A stretch of 13,796 bases of DNA from positions 1 to 13,796 of the forward strand of contig JBDTNK010000052.1 in assembly GCA_039933775.1 (NCBI GenBank), written 5' to 3'. The stretch comes from JBDTNK01 sp039933775. GTDB lineage: Bacteria > Chloroflexota > Limnocylindria > QHBO01. The notes beneath the pieces were generated by a model. It ran no database searches and was not told where the DNA came from. It saw only the letters and a program-made list of their open reading frames with translations. Position 1 is the stretch's first letter, and the number at the start of each line of letters is the position of its first letter. Positions 1 through 7,982 of the stretch are shown piece after piece. The position numbers and the translations under genes are program-made.

Positions 1-843
<843 letters not shown>

Positions 844-847
<4 letters not shown>

Positions 848-1311
848 CGGGTCCAGTCGGGCTCGTTGACCTCGACCGTGCGGATCACCGGTGGGATGAG
901 GTACGGGAGGTAGCCGGCGTCGAGATCATCGAGCGTGCGCCTGGCCTTGCCGATCAGCTCGTTGACGATGATGCCGCGGTGCACCGGGCTGTACGGCGTC
1001 AGCCTGGCGATGCCCTCCGCGAGCTTGTTGCGCGCACCGCGCCCATTGCGGCGCTGCAGGTGCAGCAGGCCGGCGGCAACCTGGATCAGCCCCTGGTAGA
1101 AGTCGCGCTCGTCGTCGTCCGCGGCACGCCACAGCGTCTCCCACGCCTCGTGCGCGTGCCAGTAGCGCACGCCGTTGAAGAGCCCGATTCCCTCGCGGAA
1201 CAGCTGCTCCGCCTCATGATCCGGCAACGGCGGCGTCCGCCCGCGGCCAAGCTCACCGCCGGGAGCGGGAGCGTCTGGCTGGAGCGGGGGCGCCGGGACG
1301 GGATCGGTCAT
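844..1311 (-). CDS. DUF309 family protein
   Basis: A 155-aa protein with the DUF309 core: a FREGIGLFNGVRYWHAHE segment, then WETLWRA, then a DFYQGLIQVAAGLLHLQR helix. This is a small helical family of unknown biochemical role, usually single-domain, and the His/Glu pair in HAHEAWE is its hallmark. The ATG at 1311 is preferred over an in-frame GTG at 1341 because a -10-like box (TAGCAT) ends 7 bases before it, which fits a leaderless start. Residues 1-30 are Pro/Ala-rich and probably disordered. The stop overlaps the fumarase start, so the two are co-expressed. A functional link to fumarase is only inferred from this arrangement. Confidence 0.88.
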
Positions 1312-1318
1312 CGGCCCG

Positions 1319-1324
1319 ATGCTA
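1319..1324 (-). promoter_or_regulatory. -10 box TAGCAT of the DUF309-fumC operon, leaderless start
   Basis: TAGCAT reads on the minus strand and is followed by 7 bases and then the ATG at 1311. The spacing puts the transcription start at or beside the ATG. No recognisable -35 element is seen about 17 bases upstream. Confidence 0.5.
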
Positions 1325-1361
1325 GCAAACCCCGCCCGCACTCACCGCGCGGGGCGACGCT

Positions 1362-1862
1362 CTAGAAGACGAAGTTGGCGCGACGCATGAGGTCCGGCTC
1401 CTGGGGCAGGACACGCTGGATCTGCTCACGGAAGCGCAAGCCGGAGGAGTGGCGGCACAGCCAGCGCAGGTAGTCGGGATCACGCGAGGCGAGCTCCCTG
1501 ATGCTCACGCCGGCGTATCGACCGAAGTCGAGCACCCCGTTGGACGGGCCCGCGCCGATGGGCGCGGTCCACGGCCGCTGGTGGTGATGCGGAGGCACGA
1601 ACGGCTCACGGCCCACGGTGAAGGCCTGGGCGCGCGTGCGGTCGTATGCCCAGCGGTCCTCCTGCGAGCGAAGCTGGTCATGTGCCCAGTTGATCTCCGC
1701 CATGCGCACGACGTCAGGTGCGGCGCCATCCGGATGGTAGATGCGCGCCAGCGCGCGGTAGGCAGCGTGGAGCACTGCCTCCTCGGCGCCCGGATCAATC
1801 TGGAGCACGCGGTACGCATCTCGGTCGCGTTGCAAATCGGTCCCTCCATTCCCCCGGGCCAT
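1362..1862 (-). CDS. J-domain protein with C-terminal DUF3820-like module
   Basis: A 166-aa protein. Residues about 15-75 look like a DnaJ J-domain: AYRVLQIDPGAEE opens it and the DnaK-contacting HPD tripeptide is intact at residues 43-45 (ARIYHPDGAAPD). J-domains stimulate the ATPase of Hsp70/DnaK. Residues about 110-160 (VLDFGRYAGVSIRELA, then DPDYLRWLCRH) resemble the short 'FGKYKGKSIEEIAxxDPxYLxWL' module found in DUF3820 and exonuclease-associated proteins. There is no Gly/Phe or zinc-finger region, so it is not a full DnaJ but a specialised co-chaperone-like protein. It lies 50 bases upstream of the DUF309 gene on the same strand and is divergent from the glucosidase gene. A weak -10 candidate (TTCATT, 1871-1876) lies 8 bases before the ATG. 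Confidence 0.8.
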   Translation of the reverse strand: MARGNGGTDLQRDRDAYRVLQIDPGAEEAVLHAAYRALARIYHPDGAAPDVVRMAEINWAHDQLRSQEDRWAYDRTRAQAFTVGREPFVPPHHHQRPWTAPIGAGPSNGVLDFGRYAGVSIRELASRDPDYLRWLCRHSSGLRFREQIQRVLPQEPDLMRRANFVF

Positions 1863-1986
1863 CCGCGGCCAATGAAGCTGGTTCGGTCAGGTGCGGTAAT
1901 GGGCGCATCATTGCGGATCGGAGCGGTCCGCGCCACTCGTTTTCGCATGTTTCGGTCGGGCGCCAGCAGCGCCCGACGCATCGGTC

Positions 1987-1992
1987 CAAACT
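1987..1992 (+). promoter_or_regulatory. Possible -10 box CAAACT of the alpha-glucosidase gene
   Basis: CAAACT lies exactly 7 bases before the GTG at 2000, the same spacing as at the other leaderless starts in this window. It matches TATAAT at only three positions, so it is a weak call on its own. Confidence 0.3.
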
Positions 1993-1999
1993 TGGTGAC

Positions 2000-3616
2000 G
2001 TGAGTACAAGCAACAGCCCGCGCTGGTGGCAGACCGGCGTCGTATACGAGATCTATCCGCGCAGCTTCAGTGACGCGAACGGCGACGGCACCGGCGACCT
2101 GGCCGGAATTCGCCAACGGCTCGACTATCTGGCCTGGCTGGGGGTGGATGCGATCTGGATCGCACCGTTCTATCCCTCACCCATGGCCGATTTCGGCTAC
2201 GACGTGACCAACTACACCGATGTCGATCCGCTCTTCGGCTCACTCGAGGACTTCGACGCGCTGCTCGGCGCAGCGCACGATCGCGGGATCCGGGTGCTGG
2301 TCGATTACGTGCCGAACCACACCTCGGCCCAGCACCCGTGGTTCGTCGAGTCACGCTCCAGCCGCGATAACCCGAAACGCGACTGGTACGTCTGGCGCGG
2401 CGCGGCGCCGGGGGGTGGCCCGCCGAACAACTGGATCAGCATGTTCGCGGGACCGTCCTGGGAGTGGGATACGGCCACTGAGCAGTACTACCTGCACACC
2501 TTTTTGGACGCGCAGCCGGACCTGAACTGGCGCAACCCGGCCACGCGCGCGGCGATGTTCGACGTCGCCCGCTTCTGGCTCGATCGAGGCGTGGACGGCT
2601 TCCGGATCGACGTGGCGCCCATGGTCATGAAGGATCCGGAGCTGCGCGACAACCCGCCGAACCCGAGGCCCGAGGATTCGCATCGCCTGGGCAAGTGGGC
2701 CGAGCAGCTCCACACCAACGACCACGCCCACCCTGACATGCACGAGCTCTACCGCTCGTTCCGCCGCATGCTCGATGCGTATCCGGGCGACCGCGTCAGC
2801 ATCGGGGAGCTGCATCATCCCGATTACGCGACCTGGGCGAAGTACTACGGCGAGCAGCAGGACGAGATCCACGTGCCGTTCAACTTCCACCTCACCTACT
2901 CACGGTGGACGGCCGATGCGGTGCGCGCGGCGGTGGAAGGCGTCGAGGGCGTACTGCCACCCGGCGCCTGGGCCAGCTGGGTGCTCGGCAATCACGACCA
3001 GCCGCGCTTCGCCTCGCCGCGTCGCGCCGGTCGCGACCAGGCCCGGGCCGGGATGCTCATGCTGCTGACGCTGCGCGGCACGCCGACGATCTATTACGGC
3101 GAGGAGATCGGCATGACCGACGTGCCCGTCCCTGCTCACGAGGCGCGCGATCCGGTGGAGCTTCGCGAGCCCGGCCGCGGGCGCGATCCCGAGCGCTCAC
3201 CGATGCAATGGGACGCCTCACCCAACGCCGGTTTCTGCCCACCCGACGTTCGTCCCTGGCTGCCAGTCGCACTCGATGTGGATCGGGTGAATGTGGCGGC
3301 GCAGGCCGAGGACCCCGACTCGATCCTGACCTTGACGCGCCGGCTCATCCAACTGCGTCGCGAGCACCCCGCCCTCGCCGTTGGTGACTTCGAGCGCTTC
3401 GGGCCAACGCCGGATGGCACGTTCGCATTCCGACGCATCTCCGTCGACGGTCAACTCACCGTCGTGCTGAACCTGACCGGGTCACCGCGCATCGTGCCGG
3501 GCGCCGGTCCGGGACGAGTCCTGATCGGCACGAACCGCGACCGTGACGGCGGCGCCGTGGAGGCGGACGTCGCGCTGCGCCCGAACGAGGCGCTGGTCAT
3601 CGAGACGCGAACCTGA
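2000..3616 (+). CDS. GH13 alpha-glucosidase (oligo-1,6-glucosidase/maltase-like)
   Basis: A 538-aa glycoside hydrolase family 13 enzyme that should hydrolyse terminal alpha-glucosidic bonds in maltose or isomalto-oligosaccharides in the cytoplasm; no signal peptide is seen. The barrel opens at WWQTGVVYEIYPRSFSDANG. Conserved region I is DYVPNHTS. The nucleophile is Asp204 in GFRIDVA, the acid/base is Glu270 in SIGELHH, and the transition-state stabiliser is Asp333 in LGNHDQPR. PMQWDASPNAGF and PWLPV near residues 400-420 are typical of the alpha-glucosidase branch, and length is normal for it. Homology begins right after the GTG at 2000. The reading frame is open back to 1718, but that stretch is the antisense of the J-domain gene. 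Trehalose synthase or sucrose-acting relatives are possible; the exact substrate cannot be read. It stands alone, without transporter or regulator genes beside it. Confidence 0.92.
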   Translation: MSTSNSPRWWQTGVVYEIYPRSFSDANGDGTGDLAGIRQRLDYLAWLGVDAIWIAPFYPSPMADFGYDVTNYTDVDPLFGSLEDFDALLGAAHDRGIRVLVDYVPNHTSAQHPWFVESRSSRDNPKRDWYVWRGAAPGGGPPNNWISMFAGPSWEWDTATEQYYLHTFLDAQPDLNWRNPATRAAMFDVARFWLDRGVDGFRIDVAPMVMKDPELRDNPPNPRPEDSHRLGKWAEQLHTNDHAHPDMHELYRSFRRMLDAYPGDRVSIGELHHPDYATWAKYYGEQQDEIHVPFNFHLTYSRWTADAVRAAVEGVEGVLPPGAWASWVLGNHDQPRFASPRRAGRDQARAGMLMLLTLRGTPTIYYGEEIGMTDVPVPAHEARDPVELREPGRGRDPERSPMQWDASPNAGFCPPDVRPWLPVALDVDRVNVAAQAEDPDSILTLTRRLIQLRREHPALAVGDFERFGPTPDGTFAFRRISVDGQLTVVLNLTGSPRIVPGAGPGRVLIGTNRDRDGGAVEADVALRPNEALVIETRT

Positions 3617-3652
3617 CGCCTATCAGCCACGAGTTTCTGCCCATGCGGTCCG

Positions 3653-4087
3653 TCAGAGCTCGCCGGACTCCATGAGCCGCTTCAGGTTCGCGAGGCCACG
3701 CTGCCATCCACGATCGTAATTGCGCACGAAGAGCGGGCCGATGAACCGCATGACGCCTCTGAGGTCGAACGTCGAGTCGACGTCCACGCGCGTCCCGCCG
3801 GCGACCGGTTCGAAGGCCAGGCGCACATCGAATGGCGCGCTGCGCGAGGTGCCCTTCATCGCCGCCAGGCTGGGCGGATCGTAGGCCGTGACCACGGCAT
3901 CGTTCTCCACCGGTCGGCCCAGGACCCGGACCCAGGCGCGGCGCGTGGAGCCGACGCCGTGCGGCGGGGACGACGTCCACCACTCTTCGACCTGCGCGGG
4001 ATACCAGCGTCCGGTGAGCTCGACGTTGGTGAGCACGGCGAAGACGTCCTCGATTGGACGCTGGATGGTGACCGTGCTTCGCGTCAT
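3653..4087 (-). CDS. SRPBCC (START/polyketide cyclase-like) family protein
   Basis: A 144-aa single-domain protein of the SRPBCC helix-grip fold: the N-terminal strand STVTIQRPIEDVFAVLTNVE leads into a 'W' segment (GRWYPAQVEEWW), then strands such as RLAFEPVAGGTRVDVDSTF, ending in the long C-terminal helix YDRGWQRGLANLKRLME. The fold binds hydrophobic small molecules; the ligand is unknown. The ATG at 4087 has a good Shine-Dalgarno sequence (GAGG, 7 bases upstream) that overlaps the end region of the aldehyde dehydrogenase gene, 9 bases away, so the two form an operon. It converges with the alpha-glucosidase gene across 36 bases in which I see no clear terminator hairpin. Confidence 0.88.
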   Translation of the reverse strand: MTRSTVTIQRPIEDVFAVLTNVELTGRWYPAQVEEWWTSSPPHGVGSTRRAWVRVLGRPVENDAVVTAYDPPSLAAMKGTSRSAPFDVRLAFEPVAGGTRVDVDSTFDLRGVMRFIGPLFVRNYDRGWQRGLANLKRLMESGEL

Positions 4088-4096
4088 GCCAAGGCC

Positions 4097-5542
4097 TCAG
4101 TCGACGATTTTGGCCATCACGTGCTTGACGATGGTGTAGTCCTCGATGCTGTAGCTGCTCATGTCCTTGCCGTAGCCGGACTGGCCGAAGCCGCCATGCG
4201 GCATCTCGGACGCCATGGTGAGGTGATCGTTGATCCAGACGGTGCCGTAGCGCAGCGCCTTCGCTGCACGAAGCGCCTTCTTGATGTCCTTCGTCCAGAC
4301 CGATGCCGCGAGCCCATACGGCACGCCGTTCGCCCAGCGGATGCCCTCGGCCTCGTCACCGAAACGCTGGACCGTGATGACCGGCCCGAAGACCTCGTTC
4401 TGCACGATCTCGGCGTCCTGCGACACGCCGGCCACGACCGATGGCCTGTAGAAGAAGCCACGATCGCCGAAGCGCTCGCCACCGGTCGCGATCTCGGCGC
4501 CGTAGCCACGGGCACGATCGATGAAGCCGGCGACGCGCTCCTGCTGCGCCCGGCTGACCATCGGCCCCATGTCGAGCTCGGGATCGGAGGCGGGATCGCC
4601 GACCTTGATCGACTCGACGGCCGGCACCAGCGCCGCGAGCGCCCGCTCGTAACCGTCGCCCATGGCGATGATCCGGGTCGCCGCCGTGCAATCCTGCCCA
4701 GAGTTGAAGAAGCCAGCGAGCTTGATCGTCTCGGCCAGCGCGTCCATATCGGCATCGTCAAAGACGAGCACCGGCGCCTTGCCGCCGAGCTCGAGATGGA
4801 CTCGCTTCACGGTCTGGGCCGCGGCGGCAGCGATCTCCCTGCCGGTCGCGGTATCGCCGGTGAGGCTGACCATGTCGACGTCGGGATGCGTGATGAGCCG
4901 CTGCCCGACGACGTCTCCGGGACCGGTCACCACGTTGAAGACGCCCTTCGGGAAGATATCGGCCGCCAGCTCGGCCAGCCGGATCGCGGAGAGCGGCGTC
5001 ATCGAGGCCGGCTTGAGCACGACCGTGCAGCCTGCCGCGATCGCCGGGCAGAGCTTCCAGATCGCCATCATGAGCGGGTAGTTCCACGGCGCCACCTGTC
5101 CCACCACGCCGGCGGCCTCGCGGCGAATCATGCTCGTGTGGGTGCTGACGTATTCGCCGGCCGCCTTGCCCTCGATGACGCGCGAGGCACCCGCGAAGAA
5201 GCGCACGTTGTCGACGGTGAACTCGACGTCGAAGTCGGCCACGCTCTTCGGCTTGCCGACGTTGCGCTGCTCCAGGCTCGAAAGGGTCTCGGCGTCCTTC
5301 TCGATCGCATCGGCGAAGGCATAAAGGGCCTTTGCGCGCTCGGCGGGCGTCGTCTGCGACCAGGTATCGAAGGCCGCGCGGGCTGCTGCCACGGCCCGAT
5401 CGACGTCGCTGGCATCGCCCTTCGGGACCTGGGCGACCTCTTCCTCGGTGGCCGGGTTGATCACGCGAGCGGTTTCGCCGGAGGCGGCGTCGGACCATTC
5501 GCCGTTGATGAACATCTGCTGGCGCGGAACGGTGAGGGTCAT
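4097..5542 (-). CDS. Aldehyde dehydrogenase, gamma-aminobutyraldehyde dehydrogenase-like
   Basis: A 481-aa NAD(P)-dependent aldehyde dehydrogenase of normal length. The catalytic Cys is Cys285 in FFNSGQDCTAATR and the general base is Glu251 in HLELGGKAPVLVFDDAD; the cofactor-side motif APWNYPLMMAIWK is intact. GQDCTAA, AAGEYVSTHTSMIRR, and the C-terminal SEMPHGGFGQSGYGKDMS followed by YSIEDYT closely resemble PatD-type 4-aminobutyraldehyde dehydrogenases of putrescine degradation, which form GABA. Betaine-aldehyde dehydrogenase is the main alternative. The ATG at 5542 is chosen over one at 5608 because homology starts there and GAGG lies 12 bases upstream; the longer version would overlap the TAGAAT promoter candidate. 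No putrescine transaminase or GABA gene adjoins it; the downstream partner is the SRPBCC gene. Confidence 0.92.
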   Translation of the reverse strand: MTLTVPRQQMFINGEWSDAASGETARVINPATEEEVAQVPKGDASDVDRAVAAARAAFDTWSQTTPAERAKALYAFADAIEKDAETLSSLEQRNVGKPKSVADFDVEFTVDNVRFFAGASRVIEGKAAGEYVSTHTSMIRREAAGVVGQVAPWNYPLMMAIWKLCPAIAAGCTVVLKPASMTPLSAIRLAELAADIFPKGVFNVVTGPGDVVGQRLITHPDVDMVSLTGDTATGREIAAAAAQTVKRVHLELGGKAPVLVFDDADMDALAETIKLAGFFNSGQDCTAATRIIAMGDGYERALAALVPAVESIKVGDPASDPELDMGPMVSRAQQERVAGFIDRARGYGAEIATGGERFGDRGFFYRPSVVAGVSQDAEIVQNEVFGPVITVQRFGDEAEGIRWANGVPYGLAASVWTKDIKKALRAAKALRYGTVWINDHLTMASEMPHGGFGQSGYGKDMSSYSIEDYTIVKHVMAKIVD

Positions 5543-5579
5543 GGCTCGTTCGATCCTCGAAGGGTGGCGGTAGGCGTCG

Positions 5580-5585
5580 ATTCTA
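5580..5585 (-). promoter_or_regulatory. -10 box TAGAAT upstream of the aldehyde dehydrogenase
   Basis: TAGAAT (5 of 6 matches to TATAAT) on the minus strand. A transcript starting about 7 bases downstream would have a leader of roughly 30 bases carrying the weak GAGG ribosome-binding site of the gene at 5542. This is thus a conventional, leadered promoter. The -35 is poor (TGGATT at 5602-5607, spacing 16). Confidence 0.5.
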
Positions 5586-5663
5586 CGCGGAACGCTCGCG
5601 GAATCCACGATCGCGTACGGTGACTGCCTCAGGCATCCGCCTGTGCGTCGGGGTACGTGAAGA

Positions 5664-5684
5664 GTAAGCCGGGCGTAAGCCGGG
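5664..5684. repeat. Short direct repeat, GTAAGCCGGG twice
   Basis: The 10-mer GTAAGCCGGG occurs at 5664-5673 and again at 5675-5684, a period of 11 bases, about one helical turn. It lies in the spacer between the adenosyltransferase and aldehyde dehydrogenase genes. A regulator half-site pair is possible, but nothing else supports it. Confidence 0.5.
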
Positions 5685-5710
5685 GAGGCTAGGCTTCGGG
5701 CGTGGCTGAA

Positions 5711-5733
5711 GGTGTTCAGATGACCTGAACACC
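5711..5733. repeat. Perfect 9-bp inverted repeat (operator or terminator)
   Basis: GGTGTTCAG and CTGAACACC are perfect reverse complements separated by 5 bases. The repeat begins 34 bases downstream of the adenosyltransferase stop and lies about 125 bases upstream of the aldehyde dehydrogenase promoter candidate. As RNA on the minus strand it would form a 9-bp hairpin but is followed by TTCAGCC rather than a U-run, so it is not a classic intrinsic terminator. Its length and symmetry also fit a dimeric repressor site. Confidence 0.6.
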
Positions 5734-5767
5734 GTGAGGATCTCCCATGCCATCGACAGCCCCCAGC

Positions 5768-6331
5768 TCAACGGTTGACCGGCCGGAAGCCGCCGTCGGC
5801 GACGCGCGCCATCACGAAGAGCAGGTCGGCGAGGCGGTTGAGATAGGGCACCACCTGCGAGTCGGGCAGCCCACGCTCGGTCGCGAGCGCAACGCAACGT
5901 CGCTCCGCGCGTCGGACCGTAGTGCGCGCCAGATCGAGCGCTGCACCGGCCATCGTCTCGCCGGGGAGCACGAACTCCTTGGGCTGCTCGACCAGCTCCT
6001 CGAGCTCATCGATCTCGCGCTCGAGTGCAGTCACCATGGCGTCGGTGACGCGCGTGGCGCCATCGGTCAGGCGGCCGCGGCGGTCAACATGCGTCGCGAG
6101 CTCCGCGCCGACGACGAAGAGCTCCCGCTGAAGCCGCAGCATGAGCTCCGCCAAACGCCTGCCTGCCGGATCCGATTCCGCAGCGATGGCCGCGCGGGCG
6201 ATCCCGAGCGCGGAGACCGCCTCATCGGTCGTGCCGTAGGCATCGGTCCGTAGATCGGCCTTGCTGACCCGGTCGCCCCCGTAAAGCAGGCCCGTTGTGC
6301 CAGTGTCGCCCTTGCGGGTGTAGATGCGCAT
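5768..6331 (-). CDS. PduO-type ATP:cob(I)alamin adenosyltransferase
   Basis: A 187-aa trimeric-type corrinoid adenosyltransferase that transfers the 5'-deoxyadenosyl group from ATP to cob(I)alamin to make adenosylcobalamin. The N-terminal ATP-binding motif is present as YTRKGDTGTTGLLYGGDRV. The conserved Asp-containing helix follows as DAYGTTDEAVSALG. The signature RRAERRCVAL near residue 144 and the closing PYLNRLADLLFVMAR are also intact. Length is typical. The ATG at 6331 is the natural start, as homology begins at once. It lies 55 bases downstream of the Fe-S assembly gene on the same strand and could be read through from it; a CATGCT sequence 6 bases before the ATG is only a weak -10 candidate. 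No cobalamin-dependent enzyme gene or B12 riboswitch is in the window. Confidence 0.93.
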   Translation of the reverse strand: MRIYTRKGDTGTTGLLYGGDRVSKADLRTDAYGTTDEAVSALGIARAAIAAESDPAGRRLAELMLRLQRELFVVGAELATHVDRRGRLTDGATRVTDAMVTALEREIDELEELVEQPKEFVLPGETMAGAALDLARTTVRRAERRCVALATERGLPDSQVVPYLNRLADLLFVMARVADGGFRPVNR

Positions 6332-6386
6332 GGTCGAAGCATGCCGTACGTCGCGCGGATACGTCGAGACGCGCGACGCAGACGCT

Positions 6387-6677
6387 CTAGAAGAGGCCCG
6401 GAGGCGGCTCCCAACGATCGGCGAGGAGCGTGACCTTGACCGGCGGCCCGACGACCTCCTCGGTCTTGGTCTTCACGTCGGCGATCAGCTCGCCGGCCCA
6501 GGGGCAGAAGGGCGTGGTCAGGACCATCTTGATCTCGGTCGGGGCGCCATCGGTACCGATATCGACCGCCTTGATCAGGTCGAGATCGACGATGCTCATC
6601 CCGATCTCGGGGTCATAGATGTCGTACAGCGCGGTCATCACCTCGTCGACCTTGCCGAGGTTGGAATCGATCGTCAT
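6387..6677 (-). CDS. MIP18/DUF59 family metal-sulfur cluster assembly factor
   Basis: A 96-aa protein covering one complete MIP18 (DUF59) domain, a family acting in Fe-S cluster assembly or delivery (SufT and PaaD are relatives). Visible hallmarks are VMTALYDIYDPEIGMSIVDL at the N-terminus and VLTTPFCPWAGELIADV, in which Cys replaces or serves as the conserved thiol after TTP, followed by a short Trp/Pro-rich tail. No suf or isc gene lies nearby, and no phenylacetate genes, so a general maturation role is more likely than PaaD. The ATG at 6677 is preferred over an in-frame GTG at 6683, because the -10 box TAGACT directly abuts that GTG and lies 6 bases before the ATG, which fits leaderless transcription. 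Confidence 0.88.
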   Translation of the reverse strand: MTIDSNLGKVDEVMTALYDIYDPEIGMSIVDLDLIKAVDIGTDGAPTEIKMVLTTPFCPWAGELIADVKTKTEEVVGPPVKVTLLADRWEPPPGLF

Positions 6678-6683
6678 GGCCAC

Positions 6684-6689
6684 AGTCTA
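6684..6689 (-). promoter_or_regulatory. -10 box TAGACT of the MIP18-family gene, leaderless start
   Basis: TAGACT on the minus strand, then 6 bases, then the ATG at 6677. It sits in the 42-base gap after the PIG-L gene, so the Fe-S assembly gene probably has its own promoter. Confidence 0.5.
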
Positions 6690-6725
6690 GCGCGCCGTGC
6701 ACATGGGAGCTTGCGAGGTGTTCGG

Positions 6726-7448
6726 CTAGAGAAGCCGCGTGTCGAATTTCGGGTGCGGCGCGGAAACGATCGGTCGCACGCGGGTGTAGCCCTCGTAGAT
6801 GGGACGACCGTCCGCGATGGCGGCCTCGAGCTCGGCGATCGCCTCCCGCGTATCCGCCTGGCTGGCATGCGCGCGCAGTGCCGCCAGCTTTCGCTCCGCG
6901 ACCGTCGTGACGTCGATGCGGTGGGTGGCCGCCCCTTCCTCCGGTGAGAGGTCGAAGCGGTTGCGGCCCGGCCCGAAGACGGGCGCGATGACGTAGACGG
7001 CGTTGGGGGCGATCCCCGACTCGGCGAGCTGCTCGACCGCCCAGCGGGTCGCATTCCCCACGACGATGTGGTCCGCGTGACCGGTCACGCCGTGCGACCC
7101 GAAGGTCACGACCGCCTGCGGCCGCCGCGCGGCGAGCCAGACCGAGATCTCCTGCACCAGCTGCGCGAACGGCCGGTCCGCCACGCCGCCGTCGGCGTAG
7201 CCCTCCAGCATCGTGACCTCGTCCAGGCCGATGGCGCGCGCCGCGCCGCGCAGCTCCTCCTCGCGGGTCAGGACGATCTCCTCGTCCGGGATGCCATCAG
7301 GCGTACCGGCCTCGCCGCGCGTGGCGACCAGCAGCCGCACCGGGCGATCGGCGTCGCGGACCAGCGCCATGGCGCCAGCGCAGCCGAAGCTCTCGTCATC
7401 GGGGTGGGCAAAGACGGCCGCCAGTCCGCCCTCCTGCTCGTCGGTCAC
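6726..7448 (-). CDS. PIG-L (LmbE-like) zinc-dependent deacetylase
   Basis: A 240-aa PIG-L family hydrolase, typically removing an N-acetyl group from glucosamine-containing substrates such as GlcNAc-inositol or GlcNAc-malate in thiol biosynthesis. The metal and catalytic motif AHPDDE (His15, Asp17, Asp18) is intact, followed by RLLVATRGEAGT. The second metal motif is GHADHI with His124 and His127. The family includes MshB, BshB and Mca, and the sequence alone does not decide between these and other amide hydrolases; no mycothiol or bacillithiol partner gene is present. The GTG start at 7448 overlaps the upstream gene's stop by 4 bases (GTGA) and has a strong Shine-Dalgarno sequence (GAGGAG, 5 bases before), so it is translated as the second gene of an operon. 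Confidence 0.92.
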   Translation of the reverse strand: MTDEQEGGLAAVFAHPDDESFGCAGAMALVRDADRPVRLLVATRGEAGTPDGIPDEEIVLTREEELRGAARAIGLDEVTMLEGYADGGVADRPFAQLVQEISVWLAARRPQAVVTFGSHGVTGHADHIVVGNATRWAVEQLAESGIAPNAVYVIAPVFGPGRNRFDLSPEEGAATHRIDVTTVAERKLAALRAHASQADTREAIAELEAAIADGRPIYEGYTRVRPIVSAPHPKFDTRLL

Positions 7449-7861
7449 CGCTGCTCCTCATCCTGCGGGTCGGGGTCGTCATCGTCGCGCAGCCGGCGCC
7501 AGCCGCGCCGCTCGACTGAGGCTCTCATCGTACGCAGCACGGCCAGCTTCGCGCCGGCCACCTCGGCGATGAACGCGCGCGTGCCGGCATCGTCGAGCAG
7601 TGATCCGCTGGGTGCAGCCCCGCGTCCGACGTTCAGCCACGCCAGGTGGTAGCGCTCCATGCGACCCCAGACCCGCTCGAGCAGCTCGTCCGAGTTGAGG
7701 AGCCACATGCGGAACGCGTTCCAGCCCGGATCGGCCACGATTCGCTCTCCCTCCGCGACGAGATCGTCGGTAAGCTCCAGGAAATGGCGCCGGCTCATGA
7801 GCGGCGGAGCGCCGGGGATCCCCCGCGCCGGCGACTGGCGATCTGGGGGCGGCTGGGTCAC
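7445..7861 (-). CDS. Hypothetical protein upstream of the PIG-L deacetylase
   Basis: A 138-aa protein that I do not recognise. The N-terminal 20 residues are Pro/Arg-rich; the middle is helical and amphipathic (RHFLELTDDLVAEGERIV, WNAFRMWLLNSDELLERVW), and the tail is an acidic run of Asp, Glu and Gln. No membrane segment or signal peptide is visible. The frame is open back to 7990, but the GTG at 7861 is chosen because TATACT, the best -10 box of the window, ends 7 bases before it, and the longer version would run through the DnaA-box region. The stop overlaps the deacetylase start, so the two products are probably made together, perhaps as partners. Confidence 0.75.
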   Translation of the reverse strand: MTQPPPDRQSPARGIPGAPPLMSRRHFLELTDDLVAEGERIVADPGWNAFRMWLLNSDELLERVWGRMERYHLAWLNVGRGAAPSGSLLDDAGTRAFIAEVAGAKLAVLRTMRASVERRGWRRLRDDDDPDPQDEEQR

Positions 7862-7868
7862 GGCGCGG

Positions 7869-7874
7869 AGTATA
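7869..7874 (-). promoter_or_regulatory. -10 box TATACT of the 138-aa protein/PIG-L operon, leaderless start
   Basis: TATACT (5 of 6 matches to TATAAT) on the minus strand, 7 bases before the GTG at 7861. No good -35 hexamer is visible at the usual distance. Confidence 0.6.
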
Positions 7875-7982
7875 GCCAGCGCTGCGCCCCGCCCGGTCCA
7901 CGAGCCCCGCGCTGGCGACTTGCGCGGCGCCCGGCGGGCATCGGTCCATGACAGCTGATGGCACAAGATAGCGGCATCGGAC

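Noticed and set aside
1718..1999. A 94-residue N-terminal extension of the alpha-glucosidase
   Set aside because: Most of it is antisense to the J-domain gene, it has no signal-peptide character, and GH13 homology begins right after the GTG at 2000.
3617..3652. A terminator between the convergent glucosidase and SRPBCC genes
   Set aside because: No stem of useful length and no T-run could be found by eye in these 36 bases.
3959..5623. A 554-codon open frame on the plus strand, antisense to the aldehyde dehydrogenase
   Set aside because: It mirrors the codon structure of a high-GC gene; the opposite strand has all catalytic motifs, and the translation is His/Asp/Arg-rich low-complexity sequence with no family pattern.
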